DNA of 64,000 nt, taken from assembly GCA_965116435.1 (NCBI GenBank), contig OZ220686.1, positions 2,914,001-2,978,000 on the forward strand. The letters run 5' to 3'. This document shows positions 16,688 to 27,522 of this stretch, piece after piece. Position numbers and translations under genes: made by a program. A model generated the notes under the pieces. That model saw only the letters and a list, made by a program, of their open reading frames with translations, was not told the origin of the DNA and did no database searches. Within the stretch, counting starts at the first letter, position 1. Each line of letters begins with the position of its first letter. This DNA is from VXPQ01 sp965116435 (lineage in GTDB: Bacteria; Bacteroidota; Rhodothermia; Rhodothermales; VXPQ01).

Positions 16688-17377
16688 ATGCCCATGAGAT
16701 ACGCATTTTTCCCTGCATTATGGATACTCTGCGCCGGGTGCGGTACGCTGGCCGGGTCCGGCGCGGCGTCCATGGACGAAGCAGTATCCGAATCCATTGC
16801 CACGCCTGCCACGCCCGCTACGCCCGTCACGCGGACCACGCCCGCCACGCCCGTCACGCGGACCACGCCTGCTGCACCCGTCACGCCCATCACGCCCGCC
16901 GCAATGTCTACTGTAGTGGACAATACCGATTCGTCCTTTGTACACCCCGGGCGATTACCGGAACCCCTGAAGGTGCAGGCCGCAGCGCAGAAAGCATCCG
17001 CGGCGAATATTCCAGAGGCGGGCTTTCCGGGCGAAGATCGTCAGGAGGTTAGCCTGCTTCCGACCGAGCCGGACGCCGGGGCAGGATATGAACCGACGCA
17101 CCAGGCTGCGGCGCCGCTTCCGGGGGAATGCGAGGCGGATTGCAACGACGGTCTGCGGTGGATCGAGCGAAGCGGGTTCATTGATTATATGGTTCCCGTT
17201 CTTTTTGATCTGATTGATTGGGGCGGCGGCAGGTTGATCCGGGCGTTGTCCGGCAGCAAGGCGAAACCCGCCCGCTCTTCCCGGAAGCGCGGCGGGCGTT
17301 CCGCACGAGAAGCAGACCGGTCACGCCTGGAGCGCAAGCCGAATACACGCTCTTCGCGAGGACAAGGCAGGCGTTAG
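16688..17377 (+). CDS. Thr/Pro-rich lipoprotein with basic tail
   Basis: This is a 229-residue protein. The start ATG at 16688 gives MPMRYAFFPALWILCAGC, a lipoprotein signal with the lipid Cys at residue 18. Residues about 38-73 are a Thr-Pro-Ala/Val tandem array. The region near residue 140 is repeat copy 2 (PGECEADCNDGLRWIERSG plus FIDYMVPVLFDLIDWGG). The final 45 residues are very basic. No known family was found. The two cysteines in the repeat (EC-x-x-DC) might form a disulfide. The hydrophobic YMVPVLFDLI could be a membrane-touching helix. Confidence 0.55.
   Translation: MPMRYAFFPALWILCAGCGTLAGSGAASMDEAVSESIATPATPATPVTRTTPATPVTRTTPAAPVTPITPAAMSTVVDNTDSSFVHPGRLPEPLKVQAAAQKASAANIPEAGFPGEDRQEVSLLPTEPDAGAGYEPTHQAAAPLPGECEADCNDGLRWIERSGFIDYMVPVLFDLIDWGGGRLIRALSGSKAKPARSSRKRGGRSAREADRSRLERKPNTRSSRGQGRR
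16799..16906. repeat. Thr-Pro coding tandem repeat in the lipoprotein gene
   Basis: Nine-base units of the type ACGCCCGCC, ACGCCCGTC and ACGCGGACC follow one another about eleven times. Within them a 27-base block is present twice in a row. They encode a TPATPATPVTRTTPATPVTR-like stretch, probably an extended spacer that lifts the protein away from the membrane. Confidence 0.85.
17104..17231. repeat. Dispersed repeat copy 2, inside the lipoprotein gene
   Basis: This is a full-length copy of about 128 bases, encoding PGECEADCNDGLRWIERSG and FIDYMVPVLFDLIDWGGGR in the lipoprotein frame. Copy 3 at 17574-17698 matches it nearly base for base across the same length. Copy 1 at 16473 matches only the first 73 bases. 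Confidence 0.9.
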
Positions 17378-17717
17378 GGCGTATCAGAACAGGTCGGGCC
17401 ATGGCATTGCCCCTGAACGCCAATTGCGGAGAACGCTCGAAGAGTTGAGAGACGAAGGTTTGGTAAATTCCACGAATCAAGGGAAGCTTACACGCTGGAA
17501 GATTTCGAAGGGGGCGCGAAAGGGGCGAGAAGGGAGCGCGAAAGGGGCTTATATACGGCTTATTTCCACCTCTGCGCCGCCGCTTCCGGGGGAATGCGGG
17601 ACAGATTGCAACGACGGCCTGCGGTGGATCAATCGAAGCGGGTTCCTTGATTATATGGTTCCCGTTCTTTTTGATCTGATTGATTGGGGCGGCGGGCGGG
17701 ATTTTTGTGTCGCAACC
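17378..17717. other. Island debris: winged-helix remnant joined to repeat copy 3
   Basis: No intact gene is visible in these 340 bases. A plus-strand frame at 17400-17508 reads HGIAPERQLRRTLEELRDEG and then LVNSTNQGKLTRW. This resembles the C-terminal winged-helix of DpnI-like or similar restriction endonucleases (RxxLxxLRDxGL), but nothing upstream supports a full gene. The same frame runs on into repeat copy 3 and then antisense into vapC, to a stop at 17894. It looks like a junction of two truncated pieces. Confidence 0.35.
17574..17698. repeat. Dispersed repeat copy 3
   Basis: About 125 bases match copy 2 at 17104-17231, including GATTATATGGTTCCCGTTCT. The encoded segment is PGECGTDCNDGLRWINRSG followed by FLDYMVPVLFDLIDWGG. 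It ends 20 bases before the vapC stop codon and is not part of an intact gene. Confidence 0.9.
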
Positions 17718-18119
17718 TCAGCGAAACGGGATTTCCCACAGGCGGCGAATGCCGTACCCATCGAATATTGCTTCGGTAGAAATCAAAACAAGATGGTGCG
17801 CAAGAGCTTGGGCAATGAGCATTCTGTCGAATGGATCGCGATGCGGACCTGGCAACGAGCCGGCCCGAACGGCGTCGTCTACAGTGATTGGTAATTCTTT
17901 AAATCCTTCTCCGGCGATGGCTATGGAAACGTTATCCGCGAGCGCATCTACTCCATGCAGTTTGCCTATGCGGCGCTTTGTGGCGATTTCCCAAGCTGAC
18001 GCTGCGCTTACGAATGTTTCGTTCGATGCGCTTCCGATGGCGTGGCGGGCGGCAACCGGCAATCGATCGCTCCCGGCAAGCCACCATATAAAGGCATGGG
18101 TATCAAGAAGAATACGCAA
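17718..18119 (-). CDS. vapC: PIN-domain toxin VapC
   Basis: This 133-residue PIN-domain ribonuclease starts MRILLDTHAFIWWLAG, with the first acidic residue in LLDTH. It continues SAASAWEIATKRRIGKL (conserved Glu) and ends with PHRDPFDRMLIAQAL, carrying the C-terminal acidic residues. All expected catalytic carboxylates are present, so it may be active. It starts 3 bases after the antitoxin stop. This subtype (LLDTHAFIWW) usually pairs with Phd/YefM antitoxins, as here. Confidence 0.93.
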   Translation of the reverse strand: MRILLDTHAFIWWLAGSDRLPVAARHAIGSASNETFVSAASAWEIATKRRIGKLHGVDALADNVSIAIAGEGFKELPITVDDAVRAGSLPGPHRDPFDRMLIAQALAHHLVLISTEAIFDGYGIRRLWEIPFR

Positions 18120-18122
18120 CGA

Positions 18123-18356
18123 TCACCCCTCCCAAGCAGACAAGTCCTCTTCCGGGAGCGGGTCGAAAAAACTGTCGTCGAGGATTATTCGGTCCTTCCA
18201 CGAGCCGAATTGCGGCGTCCCCTGGGGCTGGAGAGGAACAAGGCGCACAATCGGCTTGCCGTTGCGGGCAATGACGACTTCCTCGCCCTGCTCGACTTGA
18301 GAGAGCAGGCGCGACAAGTGGGTTTTCGCTTGATGGACATTTACTATGGACATCAC
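18123..18356 (-). CDS. Phd/YefM-type antitoxin
   Basis: This 77-residue antitoxin begins MMSIVNVHQAKTHLSRLLSQ and continues with GEEVVIARNGKPIVRLVP, both Phd/YefM signatures. The acidic C-terminus would bind and block VapC. Two adjacent ATG codons could start it (18356 or 18353). A perfect palindrome 42 bases upstream is a likely autoregulatory operator. Confidence 0.92.
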   Translation of the reverse strand: MMSIVNVHQAKTHLSRLLSQVEQGEEVVIARNGKPIVRLVPLQPQGTPQFGSWKDRIILDDSFFDPLPEEDLSAWEG

Positions 18357-18397
18357 TATATCCTTATGGTGCGAAGTTGACTAAATATATGACTAAT

Positions 18398-18412
18398 TTG
18401 ACAATTTGTCAA
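18398..18412. promoter_or_regulatory. Candidate operator TTGACAA-T-TTGTCAA of the vapC antitoxin
   Basis: This perfect 7-1-7 palindrome lies upstream of the minus-strand antitoxin gene, in an AT-rich stretch (GACTAAATATATGACTAATT) that suits a promoter. Phd/YefM antitoxins are known to bind such palindromes and repress their own operon. The right half-site also reads as a -35-like TTGACA on the minus strand. Confidence 0.55.
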
Positions 18413-18530
18413 GTACCCGATGCAATAGCGCGTTGGCTCCTGGGTCGTCCCCGGTCCTCTTCCGGAACCCCTTCCCCCCCGGATCGTGCATGAGACATGT
18501 TGTCCGTCGTATTACAAATTGCTTGCGCCT

Positions 18531-19742
18531 ATGGCTCCGCCGCACCTGAACCCCGATGATGTCCTGCTTCTCGAATCCCTGCTGACGGAGGAAGACCGCC
18601 TTATCATGGAATCGGCCCGGGAGTATGCGCAGTCGCAGCTGGAGCCGCGCGCGCTGGAAGGCAATCAGGACGAGGTGTTTCACCGGGAGATCGCCCGCGA
18701 AATGGGCGAACTCGGCCTGCTCGGCGCCACGATCCCTGAGGAATACGGCGGCGCGGGCGCAAGCCATACCGCCTACGGCCTCATTGCGCGCGAGCTCGAA
18801 CGGGTGGACTCGGCGTATCGGTCGTTCGCGTCGGTGCAGAGTTCGCTCGTCATGCATCCCATCCACCAATTCGGGACGGAGGAGCAACGGCGGAGGCTGT
18901 TGCCCTTGCTGGCTTCCGGCGAATATGTCGGTTGTTTCGGGTTGACCGAGCCCGATCACGGGTCGGACCCGGGCTCCATGGAAGCGTCCGCGATGCGGGT
19001 CGACGGGGGCTGGACGCTGAACGGCGCCAAGGCGTGGATAACGAATGCATCCATTGCGGACATTGCCGTAGTCTGGGCGAAAGCCCGCGAAAAGCGGGGA
19101 GAGGAAGGGCGCATTCGGGGATTTGTGCTCGAACGCGGGATGGACGGATTTTCCACCCCAAAAACGCATCACAAAATGTCGCTGCGTGCCTCCGTTACGG
19201 GCGAGATCGTGATGGAGGATGTGTTCGTCCCGGACAAGAACGCGTTTCCGGATATTCGGGGGCTGCGCGGGCCGTTCGAGTGCCTGAACAGCGCCCGGTT
19301 CGGCATTGCGTTCGGTGCGCTGGGCGCCGCCGAAGATTGTTTCCGCCGCGCTCGCCGTTACGTGCGCGAACGGCGGCAATTCGGTCATGCGCTTGCGTCC
19401 ATGCAACTGATCCAGACGAAACTGGCGCACATGCTGACCGAGATTGCCCAGATGCAACTGCTGGCCTGGCGCCTGGGAACGCTCAAGGACCAAGGCCGCC
19501 TCGCGGCGCCCATGATTTCGCTGGCCAAGCGCAACAATTGCAACAAGGCGCTCGAGATTGCCCGCATGGCTCGCGACATGCTGGGCGGCAACGGCATTTC
19601 AGGCGAGTACCGCGTGATCCATCACATGATGAACCTGGAGAGCGTCAATACCTACGAAGGCACGTACGACATCCATGGCCTCATTCTGGGCCGGGCCCTG
19701 ACCGGCATTCAGGCCTTCGTGCCCCGCGGGAACGAAGCATAA
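18531..19742 (+). CDS. Acyl-CoA dehydrogenase, glutaryl-CoA dehydrogenase type
   Basis: This is a 403-residue FAD-dependent acyl-CoA dehydrogenase. The pattern SVQSSLVMHPIHQFG, LTEPDHGSDPGSM, NGAKAWITNASIAD, SLRASVTGEIVMEDVFVP and GGNGISGEYRVI closely follows glutaryl-CoA dehydrogenase, which converts glutaryl-CoA to crotonyl-CoA. The catalytic base is Glu376 in VNTYEGTYDIH. I chose ATG at 18531; an earlier in-frame ATG at 18486 would add 15 non-conserved residues. It would pass electrons to EtfAB (9549-11328). Substrate assignment is by resemblance only. Confidence 0.85.
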   Translation: MAPPHLNPDDVLLLESLLTEEDRLIMESAREYAQSQLEPRALEGNQDEVFHREIAREMGELGLLGATIPEEYGGAGASHTAYGLIARELERVDSAYRSFASVQSSLVMHPIHQFGTEEQRRRLLPLLASGEYVGCFGLTEPDHGSDPGSMEASAMRVDGGWTLNGAKAWITNASIADIAVVWAKAREKRGEEGRIRGFVLERGMDGFSTPKTHHKMSLRASVTGEIVMEDVFVPDKNAFPDIRGLRGPFECLNSARFGIAFGALGAAEDCFRRARRYVRERRQFGHALASMQLIQTKLAHMLTEIAQMQLLAWRLGTLKDQGRLAAPMISLAKRNNCNKALEIARMARDMLGGNGISGEYRVIHHMMNLESVNTYEGTYDIHGLILGRALTGIQAFVPRGNEA

Positions 19743-19778
19743 GGCCTGCTGCGTTCGCCTTCCGTACGTTCCTTTCCG

Positions 19779-22445
<2,667 letters not shown>

Positions 22446-22781
22446 AAACGTATTCGCAAACAAAGGTCAGGGGTGCATAGCAAGGGTTATCGGCGGGCGG
22501 CGAACGCGTCGCGCCTGCGGTTCGGGCCAGGCCCGGCGGGAATAGAGGATGTTTTCAGGATATTCTGCAACATTCCCGGCCTCGCGCCGAAAAAAGGCAT
22601 ATCCTCACAAGATACTAAAAAATTCGGAAACTTTCGAGGATTGCAGATTATCTTCGAAATGCCGCGGCCCTTCCGCCATTCCGGGCGGGCTATCCTTTGC
22701 CGCATTCGGGAACGATGCGCGGGGGATAGCGTGAGAGGGCGCGCATCCCGTAGCTCCGCACCTGTAACACTTATTTTGCGC
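22446..22781. other. Intergenic region between divergent ppdK and topA
   Basis: These 336 bases hold no convincing gene; the open frames there are antisense extensions. The middle (22600-22670) is AT-richer, for example CACAAGATACTAAAAAATTC, and probably carries promoters for one or both genes. No strong palindrome or RNA structure was noticed. Confidence 0.5.
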
Positions 22782-25400
22782 ATGAAGCGGCTGGTTGTCG
22801 TCGAATCGCCTGTCAAGGCCCGAACCATCAAGAATTTCCTTCCTGCGGATTGCCGGGTGGAGGCAAGCATGGGGCACATCCGCGATCTGCCCCAGAAAGC
22901 CTCCGAGATACCCAAGGCGCGGCGGGAACGATTATGGGAGCACTACGGCGTGGACGTAGCCAACGGGTTTACGCCGGTATATATAACGTCGCCGGACAAG
23001 AACAAAGTGGTGCAAAAGCTTCGCGCGGCGCTCAAGGGGGCCGACGAACTGTATATCGCCACGGACGAAGACCGCGAGGGCGAGTCGATCGGGTGGCATC
23101 TCGTGCAGGTGCTGGCGCCGAAGGTTCCCGTGCGGCGCATGGTGTTTCACGAAATCACGCGGGAGGCCATCCAGCATGCGTTCCGCGAAACGAGAGAGAT
23201 TGACCAAAGCCTGGTGGATGCGCAGGAAGCCCGCCGCATTCTGGACCGCCTCGTCGGGTACAGCATTTCTCCGTTGCTTTGGCGCAAAATCGCTCCGAAA
23301 TTGTCCGCAGGGCGCGTCCAGAGCGTGGCGACCCGGCTGCTCGTGCAGCGAGAGAAAGAGCGCATGGCGTTCGTCCCGGCCCTCTGGCTCGATCTGAAAG
23401 CGACGCTTGCGGCGCATGGCCAGGCGTTCCAGGCGGAAATGACGCATTACGGCGGGGTGCGCCTGGCTACGGGCAAGGATTTCGACGACCATACCGGACG
23501 GCTCCGGGAGGGCCTCGCGCCGGGCAAAGATATCGTGTTGCTTGGCGAAGAGCAGGCGCGCGCACTGGTTGATGCGCTGCCGCATCGCGCCTGGCGCGTG
23601 GGGCAGGTCGAGGACCGGCTGACGTCTCCGTCCCCGCCACCCCCGTTCATTACGTCTACCTTGCAGCAGGAGGGAAGCCGCAAATTGCGTTTTTCCGCCC
23701 GCCGCACCATGCAAGTCGCGCAGCGCCTCTACGATCAGGGGTTCATTACGTATATGCGGACCGATTCCACCCAGCTTTCCGACGAGGCCATTCAGGCCAG
23801 CCGCAAGGCGGTCCAGGCGCGGTACGGCGAGGAGTACCTGAGTCCGAAACCGAGGCGTTTCGGGGGCAAGGTAGCGAATGCGCAGGAGGCGCACGAGGCG
23901 ATCCGGCCCGCCGGACGCGCCATGAAAACGAGGAAAGAACTGGGCTTGACCGGCGACGAAGGGGACCTGTACGAACTGATATGGCAGCGCACCGTGGCGG
24001 GCCAGATGGCCAATGCGAAGGTGCTGCGCACGACGGTCCGCATCGACGCCGGCGAAGGCAGGGAAGCGGCCCGGTTCCGGGCGACGGGACAGCGCGTGGA
24101 ATTTCAGGGGTTCTACCGGGCCTACGTGGAAGGCTCCGACGACCCGGACGCCGCGCTGGAGCATCGCGATCGTCCGCTGCCGCCCATGGCCGAAGGCGAC
24201 GAGCCGGATTGCCGCAAGGTGGAGTCCGTGGAGCACGAAACGAAGCCCCCCGCCCGGTACACGGAGGCCACGCTCGTGCGCATGCTCGAGAAAGAGGGCA
24301 TCGGACGGCCCAGCACCTATGCGTCCATTATAGAAACCATCGTGCGCCGCGAGTATGTGCGCCGCACCGGATCGCAACTGGCGCCCACGTTTACGGCGTT
24401 CGCGGCGGTGCAGCTCCTCGAAGATCAATTCGGCGACCTGGTCGATGTGGGATTCACGGCGGACATGGAGCAGATTCTGGACGACATCGCCACGGGAGAT
24501 CGCACCTCTACGGGGTGGCTGGAGGATTTTTACCTGGGCGACCAGGGGCTTGTGCAGCAGGTGCAGGTTGGGCAAGACCGTATCGATCCCCGGAAAATAT
24601 CGACGATTTCCTCGCCCAAATGGGCCGGGATGGTCGTGCGCACGGGACGGTACGGGCCGTATGTGGAAGGCACGGTAAACGGCGAGTCGGCCCGGGCCTC
24701 CATCCCGAAGGAATTATCGCCCGGCGACATTTCTGCGGAAGATTTGCAGGCGTTGCTGGAAACCTCGTCCGACGGGAGTCGGGAACGCCGCATTTGCGCG
24801 CATCCGGAAAACGGGGAGGACGTGTTGCTTTGCCAGGGTCCCTACGGCCCCTACGTGCAATGGGGACGGCCCCAAGGCAATGGCAAGAGCAAGGGCAAGG
24901 GCGCGAAAGGCAAGCCGAAGCGCGTGTCGTTGCCCAAAGGCACCCCTCCGGAGGCCGTAGACGAGGAGATGGCGCTGGCCTTGCTGGCTCTGCCCCGGAC
25001 GCTGGGCGCGCATCCCGAGACGGACAAGCCGGTCGTGGCCCATATCGGACGCTTCGGCCCGTACGTGCAGCACGAACGGACCTTTGCTTCGCTGAAGGAA
25101 GAAGACAATGTGCTGGAGGTAGGCCTGGCGCGTGCGCTGGCGCTGCTGGCGGAGCCCAAAAAAGGGGCGGGACCGCTCCGCGTACTGGGCGAGCACCCGG
25201 AAACGGGCGAGCCGGTGGATGTGCGAAAAGGGCGGTACGGGCCGTACGTGAAGCACGGCAAGACGAACGCCTCCATTCCGAAAACCATGTCGCCGGAGGC
25301 GATTACGCTGGAGGAGGCGGTGAAACTGTTGGCGGCGAAAGCGAGCGCTCCCAAGGGCGGACGCCGGGGGGCGGGCAGAACGCGTTCTGCGAAGAAGTAG
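22782..25400 (+). CDS. topA: DNA topoisomerase I
   Basis: This 872-residue type IA topoisomerase relaxes negative supercoils. The Toprim start is KRLVVVESPVKARTIKNFL, and the acidic centre is TDEDREGESIGWH. The catalytic Tyr324 is in GFITYMRTDSTQLSD, and KLSAGRVQSVATRL is another signature. After about residue 600 the C-terminus carries several domains with RYGPYV, GPYGPYVQWG and RFGPYVQHE repeats instead of Cys4 zinc ribbons, plus Lys-rich spacers and a basic tail. ATG at 22782 was chosen; the very long upstream frame is antisense to ppdK. Confidence 0.96.
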   Translation: MKRLVVVESPVKARTIKNFLPADCRVEASMGHIRDLPQKASEIPKARRERLWEHYGVDVANGFTPVYITSPDKNKVVQKLRAALKGADELYIATDEDREGESIGWHLVQVLAPKVPVRRMVFHEITREAIQHAFRETREIDQSLVDAQEARRILDRLVGYSISPLLWRKIAPKLSAGRVQSVATRLLVQREKERMAFVPALWLDLKATLAAHGQAFQAEMTHYGGVRLATGKDFDDHTGRLREGLAPGKDIVLLGEEQARALVDALPHRAWRVGQVEDRLTSPSPPPPFITSTLQQEGSRKLRFSARRTMQVAQRLYDQGFITYMRTDSTQLSDEAIQASRKAVQARYGEEYLSPKPRRFGGKVANAQEAHEAIRPAGRAMKTRKELGLTGDEGDLYELIWQRTVAGQMANAKVLRTTVRIDAGEGREAARFRATGQRVEFQGFYRAYVEGSDDPDAALEHRDRPLPPMAEGDEPDCRKVESVEHETKPPARYTEATLVRMLEKEGIGRPSTYASIIETIVRREYVRRTGSQLAPTFTAFAAVQLLEDQFGDLVDVGFTADMEQILDDIATGDRTSTGWLEDFYLGDQGLVQQVQVGQDRIDPRKISTISSPKWAGMVVRTGRYGPYVEGTVNGESARASIPKELSPGDISAEDLQALLETSSDGSRERRICAHPENGEDVLLCQGPYGPYVQWGRPQGNGKSKGKGAKGKPKRVSLPKGTPPEAVDEEMALALLALPRTLGAHPETDKPVVAHIGRFGPYVQHERTFASLKEEDNVLEVGLARALALLAEPKKGAGPLRVLGEHPETGEPVDVRKGRYGPYVKHGKTNASIPKTMSPEAITLEEAVKLLAAKASAPKGGRRGAGRTRSAKK

Positions 25401-25547
25401 CGCGCCGGGCGCAGCCTTGTACGTAGCACGCAAGGTGCATGGAATCGATAGGTTGCCGGGCGACTGGGCACCAGGGACAGACGCCGACAGCGAACCGCAA
25501 AACGATTGACATGCCGCCCCCGATTACGCACACCCGGCGGACAGGGC

Positions 25548-25587
25548 TTATATACGTAGCGCCTTATATATAGCGCTATACGTAGCG
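25548..25587. repeat. Three imperfect direct repeats in the topA-rsgA convergent gap
   Basis: TTATATACGTAGCG (25548-25561), TTATATATAGCG (25564-25575) and CTATACGTAGCG (25576-25587) follow each other. The same stretch can fold, because TAGCGC at 25557 pairs with GCGCTA at 25573 and CGCTA-TACG-TAGCG makes a small hairpin at 25574-25587. It lies just after the rsgA stop in the 196-base gap between two converging genes, so a transcription-stop role is possible. The rest of the gap (25401-25547) shows nothing recognisable. Confidence 0.5.
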
Positions 25588-25596
25588 AAATGGGCG

Positions 25597-26574
25597 TTAC
25601 CGCCCCACGTCCTTGTCCCCCAGCCGGATGGCGTCGAGGATATTCAGGTAACTCTGGTACCGTTGTTCGGAAATGTCGCCCTCCTCTACGCCTTGCCGGA
25701 CCCCGCAGGCCGGTTCGTGGTCGTGGGTGCAGGTAGGGAACCGGCAGGCCTCGATATACGGCTTGAACTCGATGAAATAGTGGGAAAGCTCCCAGGATTC
25801 GATGTGCAGGACGCCGAATTCCCGAATGCCGGGCGTATCGACGATATAGCCGCCGCTGCCGAGGGCGAAGAGCGCGGCGCACGCGGTCGTATGGCGGCCC
25901 CTTCGCGTTTTCTCGCTCACCTGCGCCGTTCGGACGTTCAGGCCCGGCTCCAGCGCATTGATCAGCGAAGATTTGCCCACGCCCGACGGGCCGGCGAATA
26001 CGCTTGTTTTTCCGTCGAGCTGCGTTTTCAGGTCCGCGATGCCTTCTCCGGTCCGGGCGCTGACGGTCAGGACCGGATAGCCGATGCGGGCGTACTCGTC
26101 GCGCAACGTGGCCAGCGTGGCGGCGTGTTCCTTGCGGGCGAGGTCCACTTTGTTGAACACGACGCCCGCCGGAATTTCGCCCGCTTCCGCCGTCGCCAGC
26201 ACCCGGTCTACAAAGCCCGCATTGGGGCGCGGCAGCCGGACAGATTGCACGACCCATACGCGGTCGATATTCGCCGCCAAAATATGCTCGCGTCCCACGC
26301 GGCGCCCGGCGGCGCGGCGGCCCAGCTGATTGCTACGGTCGTGAATATGCGTGATGACCCCGGTGCCGTCGGCGTTTCGCTGCATGGTAACCCGGTCGCC
26401 CACGGCGACGGGGCTGGTGGCGTCCTGCGCTCCCAGTTGCAACCGCCCGCGCACCCTCGCCGGAACGGTTTCGTCCTCGGTGCGTACGTCGCACCAGCTT
26501 CCCGTAGAGCGAATCACCGTGCCCGTCGCCATGCCGTCGGCGGGCCGATCCGCATCAGGAGTCACAGAAATCAT
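25597..26574 (-). CDS. rsgA: Ribosome small-subunit GTPase RsgA
   Basis: This 325-residue circularly permuted GTPase helps 30S maturation. The N-terminal OB-fold region is followed by the permuted motif order NKVDLARKEHA (G4), then FAGPSGVGKSSLINALEPG (G1) and DTPGIREFG (G3). The zinc knuckle is ACRFPTCTHDHEPACGV. Length is normal. It is convergent with topA and divergent from the gene pair at 26795. Confidence 0.95.
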   Translation of the reverse strand: MISVTPDADRPADGMATGTVIRSTGSWCDVRTEDETVPARVRGRLQLGAQDATSPVAVGDRVTMQRNADGTGVITHIHDRSNQLGRRAAGRRVGREHILAANIDRVWVVQSVRLPRPNAGFVDRVLATAEAGEIPAGVVFNKVDLARKEHAATLATLRDEYARIGYPVLTVSARTGEGIADLKTQLDGKTSVFAGPSGVGKSSLINALEPGLNVRTAQVSEKTRRGRHTTACAALFALGSGGYIVDTPGIREFGVLHIESWELSHYFIEFKPYIEACRFPTCTHDHEPACGVRQGVEEGDISEQRYQSYLNILDAIRLGDKDVGR

Positions 26575-26794
26575 AGGAATCGCCGGAAATCGTGTAGCGC
26601 GAAGCGTTCATGGGCGCTGTCGGGCAGCAGGCAAGGCGGAACTTGTGCGCCTTAGATTCTGTTTACCTGAAATGTTCCACGCGGTTGCATAATCGCATGC
26701 ATAACCACGTTGAACACGCTGAACACACCCAGCGCAAAGCGGTGAACACACCCGGTGCACCAGAAAATCTGCAAAAGAACATCTCCCCAACACC

Positions 26795-27229
26795 ATGAGC
26801 GATACCGGCAAACAAGGCAAGGGCGAAACGCATCAACGCATTCGTTCCGATTTCGATGCCCTTTCTCCGCAGGAAAAGGTTGCTTTTCTTGCGGAAGCGG
26901 CATCCTCCACCGTGGTTCAAGGCGCACAGCAGTTCGGGTCGGCGCTTTCCCGGGAGATCAAGGACTTTACGGCCAAACGTGCGCCGTCTTCTCAGGGAGA
27001 CGGCCCGGCCGCGGAGGACGAAGAGGATATTTCGGTCGGCGACGCCGCGGCGACGGTTGTGCGCAGCCTTCAGCAGTTTGGACAAGTCCTTTCGCACGAG
27101 ATCGAGGATATGTTCTGGAAGCGCTCCGGTGCGTACGATCCGGCTTGGGAAGAAGCGTCGGACGAGGGGACGGAAGAGACGGAAGAGGCGGGCGACGCCG
27201 CTGCCGAGTCAGACGACAAGAAGTCGTGA
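26795..27229 (+). CDS. Acidic protein of unknown function with internal repeat
   Basis: This is a 144-residue acidic soluble protein. A helical segment occurs twice: VVQGAQQFGSALSREIKDF at residues 40-58 and VVRSLQQFGQVLSHEIEDM at 88-106, separated by an acidic linker. The tail is rich in Glu and Asp. There is no signal peptide or membrane segment. The family was not recognised. The stop overlaps the GTG start of the next gene (GTGA), implying coupled translation. The 220 bases upstream, to rsgA, contain a repeated TGAACAC word and probably the promoters. Confidence 0.7.
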   Translation: MSDTGKQGKGETHQRIRSDFDALSPQEKVAFLAEAASSTVVQGAQQFGSALSREIKDFTAKRAPSSQGDGPAAEDEEDISVGDAAATVVRSLQQFGQVLSHEIEDMFWKRSGAYDPAWEEASDEGTEETEEAGDAAAESDDKKS

Positions 27230-27468
27230 GCGAGGCGGAAGAACGTTCGGAAGAGCGCCTCGTCGAATTCGAGCGGCTCAATACGTTGGGACAGCTGGCG
27301 TGCCTGGGCGGGCTTGCCGCCCGACTTGCTGCCGGAACGCTACAGGCTGCCGCGAAGCGGGCCGTGCATATCTATACGGACGCCGAAAAAGCGTTTCGGG
27401 AGGGGAAGGACCCGAATATGGACGACGCACGGATTATCGACGAAGAGCACCAAGAGCCCCAGGAGTAG
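27226..27468 (+). CDS. Small protein of unknown function, coupled to the preceding gene
   Basis: This 80-residue protein starts with GTG at 27226, overlapping the upstream stop. The N-terminal 20 residues are charged, followed by a mildly hydrophobic helix (LGQLACLGGLAARLAAGTLQ) and then AAKRAVHIYTDAEKAF. That last piece loosely resembles the repeated helix of its neighbour. The hydrophobic stretch is short and could be a membrane-surface or coiled contact. No family was recognised. It ends 54 bases before the lon stop on the other strand. Confidence 0.6.
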   Translation: MSEAEERSEERLVEFERLNTLGQLACLGGLAARLAAGTLQAAAKRAVHIYTDAEKAFREGKDPNMDDARIIDEEHQEPQE

Positions 27469-27522
27469 CAAGCGTAGCGAATCGTTTTTCGCGAAACCGC
27501 ACGCCTTCCTTGTTGCGGCCTG

